A model generated the notes under the pieces. That model saw nothing but the letters and a program-made list of their open reading frames with translations, ran no database searches and was not told the origin of the DNA. A DNA stretch of 42,599 nt from a virus: the IMG/VR virus record IMGVR_UViG_3300032304_000621, positions 1 through 42,599 of that record. One strand, given 5' to 3'. Position numbers and translations under genes: made by a program. Positions 38,077-42,599 of the stretch are shown in pieces (position 1 is the first letter of the stretch; each line of letters starts with the position of its first letter).

Positions 38077-39078
38077 ATGCCATTACCAAAATTTGAAGAC
38101 GCCAGTTTTGAGTTTCCTGACGAGAAGGAAGAAAAGGCCAAAGCGAAAGCTGAGGCTAAGAAAGACGACGATTTCCAATTGGAGATCGAAGACGACACCC
38201 CACCCGAAGATCGTGGCCGTAAGCCTGCTGCTACTCCGCCCGAAGACCCAACTGAAGATGAGCTCGCCTCATACGACGAGAAGGTTCAAGCGCGTATCAA
38301 GAAGTTCACACGTGGCTATCACGATGAGCGACGCGCCAAAGAGTCGGCTGAACGTGAGCGCGAAGCTGCTGAGGAGTTCGCACGCCAAGTGTTTGAAGAA
38401 AACAAACGCTTGCAACAGCAGTTGGCCACTGGCAGTAAAGCGTTCATTGAGACATCCAAGTCTGCTGCTGAGGTGGAGCTGGAAGCCGCTCAGAAGAAGT
38501 ACAAGGATGCCTACGAAGCAGGCAATGCAGATGAGTTGGTAGCCGCGCAAACCGCGATTGCCAAAGCAACTCTCAAGCTGGACAAAGCTGAGGGCATGAA
38601 GCCTATTGAGGTGGAAGAACGGGAATTCAAAACTGCCCCCAAATCAGATGAGCCCAAAGTCAGCCCACGCACAAAAGCGTGGTTAGAAACCAACAGTGAT
38701 TGGTTTGGTGCTGATGATGAAATGACAATGGCTGCTATGGGCCTTGACAAGCGCCTACAAAAAGAGTATGGTGCGGACTATATTGGTACAGAAGATTATT
38801 TCAAAACAATCGACCGTACCATGCGGAAAAGATTTCCTGAACACTTCGGTGAACAGAGCCATGAGGATGACGAACCTTCCAAAAAAGTCGAACCGGACGA
38901 GGATGAAAGTCCACGCCGTGCACAAAAACAATACGCTTCGCCAGTGGCCCCGGCCTCACGAAGCACCCCGCCTAACCGTATTAAGCTGAAGCAGTCTCAA
39001 GTTGCGCTTGCCCGCAAACTAGGGATTACCCCAGAGCAGTACGCTAAACAGGTTGCATTACTTACACGAGGTGAATGA
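38077..39078 (+). CDS. Scaffold-like head assembly protein
   Basis: 333 residues with TAAGGAG before the ATG. It is strongly charged: an acidic N-terminal half (KAKAKAEAKKDDDFQLEIED), a long central helix (HDERRAKESAEREREAAEEF then ARQVFEENKRLQQQLATG) and a Pro/Ser-rich, basic C-terminal part ending RIKLKQSQVALARKLGITPE. Acidic coiled-coil proteins between portal and capsid genes are typically scaffolds; the basic end would contact the capsid protein. Called from position and composition. Confidence 0.7.
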   Translation: MPLPKFEDASFEFPDEKEEKAKAKAEAKKDDDFQLEIEDDTPPEDRGRKPAATPPEDPTEDELASYDEKVQARIKKFTRGYHDERRAKESAEREREAAEEFARQVFEENKRLQQQLATGSKAFIETSKSAAEVELEAAQKKYKDAYEAGNADELVAAQTAIAKATLKLDKAEGMKPIEVEEREFKTAPKSDEPKVSPRTKAWLETNSDWFGADDEMTMAAMGLDKRLQKEYGADYIGTEDYFKTIDRTMRKRFPEHFGEQSHEDDEPSKKVEPDEDESPRRAQKQYASPVAPASRSTPPNRIKLKQSQVALARKLGITPEQYAKQVALLTRGE

Positions 39079-39079
39079 G

Positions 39080-39535
39080 ATGAGTCAACAAAACCGATTG
39101 AGCCGCGAGTTGGAAAACCGCGCTACAACACAACGTCAAATGGCGTGGCGTCCACCTGAGGCTTTACCGTCTCCGGACCCCCGCGATGGTGTCACACACC
39201 GCTGGGTACGCACCAGCATGATGGGTTCTGCTGACGCAGCAAACGTTTCGTCTAAGCTACGTGAGGGATATGAGCCCTGCAAAGCAGAGGATTATCCTGA
39301 GTTAATGATGCACGCCACTACTGAAGGTCGCTTTAAGGGCAACATTGAAGTTGGCGGGTTGGTGCTCTGCAAGATTCCAACTGAGTTTTTGAGACAGCGT
39401 GAACAGTATTACGCCAACCAAAACAAGTCTCAGATGGAGTCGGTGGACAACAACTTTATGCGAGATAACGATCCCCGAATGTCGAAGTTCTCTGAGAAAT
39501 CGACCAAGGTATCGTTTGGTTCTGGTTCTAAATAA
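39080..39535 (+). CDS. Head module protein of unknown function
   Basis: 151 residues from the ATG at 39080, following the scaffold-like gene by one base. The product is basic and polar with Arg-rich segments (NRATTQRQMAWRPPEALPSP, HRWVRTSMMGSADAANVSSK) and ends FGSGSK. A small beta segment (RFKGNIEVGGLVLCKIP) lies in the middle. Proteins of this kind sit between scaffold and capsid genes in related podoviruses. A minor capsid or assembly role is inferred from position. Confidence 0.65.
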   Translation: MSQQNRLSRELENRATTQRQMAWRPPEALPSPDPRDGVTHRWVRTSMMGSADAANVSSKLREGYEPCKAEDYPELMMHATTEGRFKGNIEVGGLVLCKIPTEFLRQREQYYANQNKSQMESVDNNFMRDNDPRMSKFSEKSTKVSFGSGSK

Positions 39536-39554
39536 ACTTTTCAAGGAGTCTTAA

Positions 39555-40397
39555 ATGGCTTATCCGACCATCTCAGCGCCTTACGGCCTGAAACCGATCA
39601 ATCTGATCGGCGGACAGGTGTTCGCAGGTTCTACCCGCGAATTACCCATCCAATACGGCTACGCAACAAACATCTTCTACGGTGACTTCGTTGTGTTGTC
39701 TCGTGGCTTCGCTACTCGCGCTGCCGTTTCCACTGGCACTGGTGTAAACCAAGTGACTGGTATTTTCTTGGGCTGTTCGTTCACGAACCCAATCACCAAG
39801 CAAAAGCAATTCCAACAGTTCTGGCCCGCAAGCACATTGGCTGGTGACGCTGTCGCTGTCGTCTGTGACGACCCTGACACCGTGTTCCGCGCCGCTGTTT
39901 GCTCGTCTGGCACTACTGTGGCTTCTGGCGCTTTGGCAATGGTTGGTACTAACCTGTCCATGATTGACACTGCTGGTAGCGTAACTACTGGTAACTCGTC
40001 TAACGCTGTGTTGGCACCCACCGCCACTCCAGTGTCTACGATTCTCCCAGTGCGTTGCGTGGGCGTTGTGCCTGATACTTCCTATAGCTTCAACGCTACA
40101 GGTAGTTCTTCGAGCACTACCATTACCCTGACTGGTTCTGGTACACCTCAAGCAATCCCAGTGGGCACCAACGTTGGTTATTTGGCCTCTAACGGTCAAT
40201 TGATCCAAACCAGCTCGTTCGTTGCCTCTGCCGCATCTGCTGGCGCTACTTCAATCACATTGAACGCAGCAATCGCAGTCCCCGGTGCAGTGACCGCCAT
40301 TCCAGCTTCTTCTACTGTTGTTTTCACGGTTTACCCTGAAATCTTGGTCAAGATGAACTTGTTGGTGCACGGCTACTACAGCTCGGCCACAGCCTAA
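39555..40397 (+). CDS. Head decoration-like structural protein
   Basis: 280 residues with AAGGAG before the ATG. The N-terminal YGLKPINLIGGQVFAGSTRE followed by YGYATNIFYGDFVVLSRG is typical of phage structural proteins encoded beside the capsid gene. The second half is a Ser/Thr/Gly/Ala-rich beta structure (GSSSSTTITLTGSGTPQAIP). It is probably a capsid-associated or decoration protein. Late-gene codon use looks optimised (frequent GCT, GGT, ACT), as in the capsid gene that follows. Confidence 0.7.
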   Translation: MAYPTISAPYGLKPINLIGGQVFAGSTRELPIQYGYATNIFYGDFVVLSRGFATRAAVSTGTGVNQVTGIFLGCSFTNPITKQKQFQQFWPASTLAGDAVAVVCDDPDTVFRAAVCSSGTTVASGALAMVGTNLSMIDTAGSVTTGNSSNAVLAPTATPVSTILPVRCVGVVPDTSYSFNATGSSSSTTITLTGSGTPQAIPVGTNVGYLASNGQLIQTSSFVASAASAGATSITLNAAIAVPGAVTAIPASSTVVFTVYPEILVKMNLLVHGYYSSATA

Positions 40398-40410
40398 TAA
40401 GGAGTAAATC

Positions 40411-41322
40411 ATGGCTATTTCACGCGCACAATTACTTAAAGAACTCTTGCCCGGCCTGAACGCTTTGTTCGGTTTGGAATATGCACGCTACGGCGAAGAG
40501 CACAAAGAAATCTACGAAACAGAGACATCTGAGCGTAGCTTTGAAGAAGAAACCAAACTCTCTGGTTTCTCTGCTGCTCCTGTCAAGAACGAAGGCTCTG
40601 CCATCGCTTACGACAACGCACAAGAAGCATGGACCACCCGTTACAACCACGAAACCATCGCTTTGGGTTTCTCGATCACTGAAGAAGCGGTCGAAGACAA
40701 CTTGTACGACAGCCTGTCTGCTCGCTACACCAAAGGTTTGGCTCGCGCTATGGCTTACACCAAGCAGGTTAAAGCTGCGTCTGTTCTGAACAACGGTTTC
40801 TCGTCTGCTTACGCAGGCGGCGACGGCGTTGCTTTGTTCAGCACTGCTCACCCCTTGATCAACGGCGAGCGTAACGCTAACACCCCATCTACTCAAGCTG
40901 ACCTGAACGAGACTTCCTTGGAAGCCGCCGTTATCCAGATCGCCGCTTGGACTGATGAGCGTGGTTTGCTGATCGCTGCTAAACCCAAGAAGTTGATCAT
41001 CCCACCAGCATTGCAATTCGTTGCGACTCGTCTGTTGGAAACCGAACTCCGCGTCGGTACCAACAACAACGACATCAACGCGATCAAGAACAATGGTGCC
41101 ATCCCAGAAGGCTACACCATTAACCACTTCTTGACCGACAACAACGCTTGGTTCTTGACAACTGACGTGCCTAACGGTTTGAAGCACTTCGTTCGTACAC
41201 CGCTGCAAAACAGCATGGACGGCGACTTCGACACTGGTAACGTCCGTTACAAGGCCCGTGAGCGTTATAGCTTCGGCTGGTCTGATCCTTTGGGCGTGTT
41301 CGGTTCTTCCGGCTCGTTCTAA
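40411..41322 (+). CDS. Major capsid protein
   Basis: 303 residues, AAGGAG before the ATG. Features of a compact HK97-fold capsid protein: LLPGLNALFGLEYARYGEEH, an E-loop-like FEEETKLSGFSAAPVKNEGS, GFSITEEAVEDNLYDSLSAR and a late domain LIIPPALQFVATRLLETELR then RVGTNNNDINAIKNN. It follows the decoration-like gene and is followed by a terminator, a typical place for the most abundant late transcript. The codon use is biased to common codons, in line with high expression. No maturation protease is recognised in the window. Confidence 0.85.
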   Translation: MAISRAQLLKELLPGLNALFGLEYARYGEEHKEIYETETSERSFEEETKLSGFSAAPVKNEGSAIAYDNAQEAWTTRYNHETIALGFSITEEAVEDNLYDSLSARYTKGLARAMAYTKQVKAASVLNNGFSSAYAGGDGVALFSTAHPLINGERNANTPSTQADLNETSLEAAVIQIAAWTDERGLLIAAKPKKLIIPPALQFVATRLLETELRVGTNNNDINAIKNNGAIPEGYTINHFLTDNNAWFLTTDVPNGLKHFVRTPLQNSMDGDFDTGNVRYKARERYSFGWSDPLGVFGSSGSF

Positions 41323-41326
41323 GAGT

Positions 41327-41356
41327 AAAAGGGGTTCCTTCGGGGACCCCTTTTTT
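41327..41356 (+). terminator. Rho-independent terminator after the capsid gene
   Basis: GGGGTTCC-TTCG-GGGACCCC (41331-41338 with 41343-41350) followed by six T, with four A before. The stem has one G-U pair and a TTCG tetraloop. It lies 9 bp after the capsid stop codon and would reduce read-through to the next gene. Confidence 0.85.
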
Positions 41357-41358
41357 AT

Positions 41359-41386
41359 TTGACAACACCATTATTTGGTGTATATT
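41359..41386 (+). promoter_or_regulatory. Sigma-70-type promoter after the capsid terminator
   Basis: TTGACA (41359-41364), a 16-nt spacer and TATATT (41381-41386). The spacer holds ACACCA...TGGTGT (41365-41370 and 41376-41381), an inverted repeat that could be an operator. A leader of about 80 nt precedes the gene at 41474. Confidence 0.7.
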
Positions 41387-41473
41387 TCAAAACATCTGGG
41401 TGATCTGCCTTACCGCCACTGCCCCAGCAGACGATGCAACGATTGGTAAGGTGCTTTTGCATAAGGAATTTTT

Positions 41474-42142
41474 ATGGCACGCTCCACATTTGAAGGCCCG
41501 ATTCTCGCGGGTGACAACCGTTTTGGCCCTCTGCGTAACGTTGGTTACACGCTTTTATCCCAGTCAGCGCAATTAACGTTGACAAACACAACCCCCAACA
41601 CTGCCGCATACGGTGGTAGTTCTGGTGTTTTTGTAGCTTCCAACGGTATCCCCAATTCCTCGGCTGTTGTTTACACCCCCGGCACTACCACCGCAGCTAC
41701 CATTACTGCCGATAGCGCCACCGCGCTTTTCCGTGGTGTTGTTTTCTATTTGCCAGTAGGAAGCTCAATTGAAAATGTGTTTATTGATACCGTGGTTGTG
41801 CCCACCAACGCAGGCGGCGCAATCACTGTAACTCCTTACATTTCCAACACTTTTGCCACGTCGGCTGGCACTATTGCTACTGCGGCTGCTATTAGCGCTG
41901 TCGGTCGTACAACTGCCACTTACACTGCGGCTCAAGCCCCTGTTGCTTATTCAACATCGTCAGATATTCCGGGTGTGAACGGCAACCCTGCCTTGTCTCA
42001 AGTGGTTGTAACAATTGCTATGACAGCAGGCAGCGGTTTGACTACCATTAGCGCAGGTCAGTTAATTGTGACGGTTCAGTACACACAAAACGATCCCAAC
42101 ATCGGCTCTGCAACAGCTTACCCATACGGTAACCTTGACTAA
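41474..42142 (+). CDS. Structural protein, Thr/Ala-rich beta-type
   Basis: 222 residues with AAGGAATTTTT before the ATG. After MARSTFEGPILAGDNRFGPL, a motif typical of virion proteins near capsid genes, the rest is Thr/Ala/Ser-rich beta structure (PGTTTAATITADSATALFRG, ITVTPYISNTFATSAGTIAT). No catalytic motif. Own promoter upstream and terminator downstream make it a separate transcription unit. A decoration, fibre or head-completion role is possible. Confidence 0.65.
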   Translation: MARSTFEGPILAGDNRFGPLRNVGYTLLSQSAQLTLTNTTPNTAAYGGSSGVFVASNGIPNSSAVVYTPGTTTAATITADSATALFRGVVFYLPVGSSIENVFIDTVVVPTNAGGAITVTPYISNTFATSAGTIATAAAISAVGRTTATYTAAQAPVAYSTSSDIPGVNGNPALSQVVVTIAMTAGSGLTTISAGQLIVTVQYTQNDPNIGSATAYPYGNLD

Positions 42143-42148
42143 TTAAGC

Positions 42149-42170
42149 GGGGGCTTCGGCCCCCTTCTTT
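42149..42170 (+). terminator. Rho-independent terminator
   Basis: GGGGGC-TTCG-GCCCCC followed by TTCTTT, 6 bp after the stop of the gene at 42142. The same stem and loop without the T-run is used between minus-strand genes at 12273-12288. Confidence 0.8.
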
Positions 42171-42187
42171 GGATTTAAGGAGTCTGT

Positions 42188-42514
42188 ATGCGCCCAGTCG
42201 TATTATCAATCACAGGGGTTGGAGCTTCCAACCCGTATGCCGTAGACACATACATTTCCCCAAGCAACATGGGCTTGGCGGTTATCGTGTCAGGAACAAT
42301 CACGTTCAAAGTGCAGTACACGTTTGATGACGTGTTCGCAAAAAACTATGTCGCATCTTCTGGCAATTGGTTTGACCATCCTACGCTTGTGGGGTCGGCC
42401 TCCGGAAACTCCAACATTGCGTACCCAGTTACAGGCATTCGTTTGCTCACAACCGCTGGGTCAGGCACTGCGACATTAACAATCATCCAAGCCGGTGGCG
42501 GGGGTAACGCATGA
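42188..42514 (+). CDS. Small structural protein
   Basis: 108 residues with AAGGAG before the ATG. Beta-rich with Gly/Ala/Ser/Thr (VVLSITGVGASNPYAVDTYI, LAVIVSGTITFKVQYTFDDV, LLTTAGSGTATLTIIQAGGG). It looks like a small virion or decoration protein of the same type as its neighbour. Its stop overlaps the next start (ATGA). Confidence 0.6.
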   Translation: MRPVVLSITGVGASNPYAVDTYISPSNMGLAVIVSGTITFKVQYTFDDVFAKNYVASSGNWFDHPTLVGSASGNSNIAYPVTGIRLLTTAGSGTATLTIIQAGGGGNA

Positions 42515-42599
42515 GTATCACTACTGACATCACAGGCGGCTCAGGCGCGTCCAATCAACTGTTGGACCTGTTGGCGGTCGTTGCAAACCCAGACGTCTA
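42511..42599 (+). CDS. Virion-type protein, 3' partial
   Basis: ATG at 42511 overlapping the previous stop (ATGA), open to the window end. The visible 29 residues (MSITTDITGGSGASNQLLDL, then LAVVANPDV) are not enough to assign a family. Position in the late rightward unit suggests another structural or assembly protein. Confidence 0.5.
   Translation, partial: MSITTDITGGSGASNQLLDLLAVVANPDV

Noticed and set aside
40432-41208. 258-residue minus-strand frame opposite the capsid gene
   Set aside because: Complete shadow of the major capsid gene; composition is the antisense of a codon-biased gene and there is no start context.

Overview
The window is most of the genome of a tailed double-stranded DNA phage. 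It carries a terminase pair, portal, scaffold-like protein, major capsid protein, large internal-virion-type proteins, and a full phage replication set, with no ribosomal, metabolic or other host genes. No integrase, RNA polymerase, tRNA or CRISPR array was seen. The composition is moderately GC-rich, and two promoters match the sigma-70 consensus exactly with 17-nt spacers, so the host is probably a proteobacterium whose own RNA polymerase is used. A freshwater betaproteobacterial host is a guess from overall character only. The tail module and lysis genes were not recognised and may lie outside the window.

Layout: (1) 1-7966, plus strand: the end of one virion protein gene and a 2048-residue virion protein with an HExxH motif. 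(2) 7966-8264: a leftward terminator and a small gene where plus and minus blocks converge. (3) 8061-18520, minus strand: PrimPol/helicase, HTH regulators, lipoprotein, zinc-containing ssDNA-binding candidate, SNF2 helicase, Cas4/RecB-like nuclease and family A DNA polymerase. (4) 18528-20473, minus: small translationally coupled genes, six of them (18704-20473) related by a C-terminal W...P...QY motif. (5) 20475-28042, minus: VRR-NUC nuclease, zinc-ribbon protein, microproteins, and a DUF3150 / MoxR-type AAA+ / VWA-metallopeptidase module behind a consensus promoter. (6) 28154-30467, minus: small early-type genes behind a second consensus promoter. (7) 30468-31303: a repeat-rich non-coding block, a possible origin or control region. 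(8) 31304-31828, minus: a 174-residue protein, followed leftward by a strong terminator. (9) 31829-32274: divergent intergenic region. (10) 32275-42599, plus: terminase, portal, GroES-like co-chaperonin, HNH endonuclease, scaffold-like protein, capsid and further structural genes, cut by the window end.

The most unusual feature is a 17-bp palindrome, TTTCATAC-(C/G)-GTATGAAA. Nine copies are perfect, two have one mismatch and one is more degenerate. They lie mainly between 24.2 and 32.0 kb: in leaders of the DUF3150, AAA+ and VWA genes, on both sides of the promoter at 30.55 kb, in the non-coding block, next to the terminator at 31.26 kb, and inside several coding sequences. It looks like the binding site of a dimeric phage regulator controlling the leftward genes. 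The 81-residue HTH protein at 11173-11418 is a candidate binder, but this is unproven.

Other points of interest are the tandem gene family, the three-gene AAA+/VWA/DUF3150 module, and very small membrane-peptide genes of 23-44 residues.
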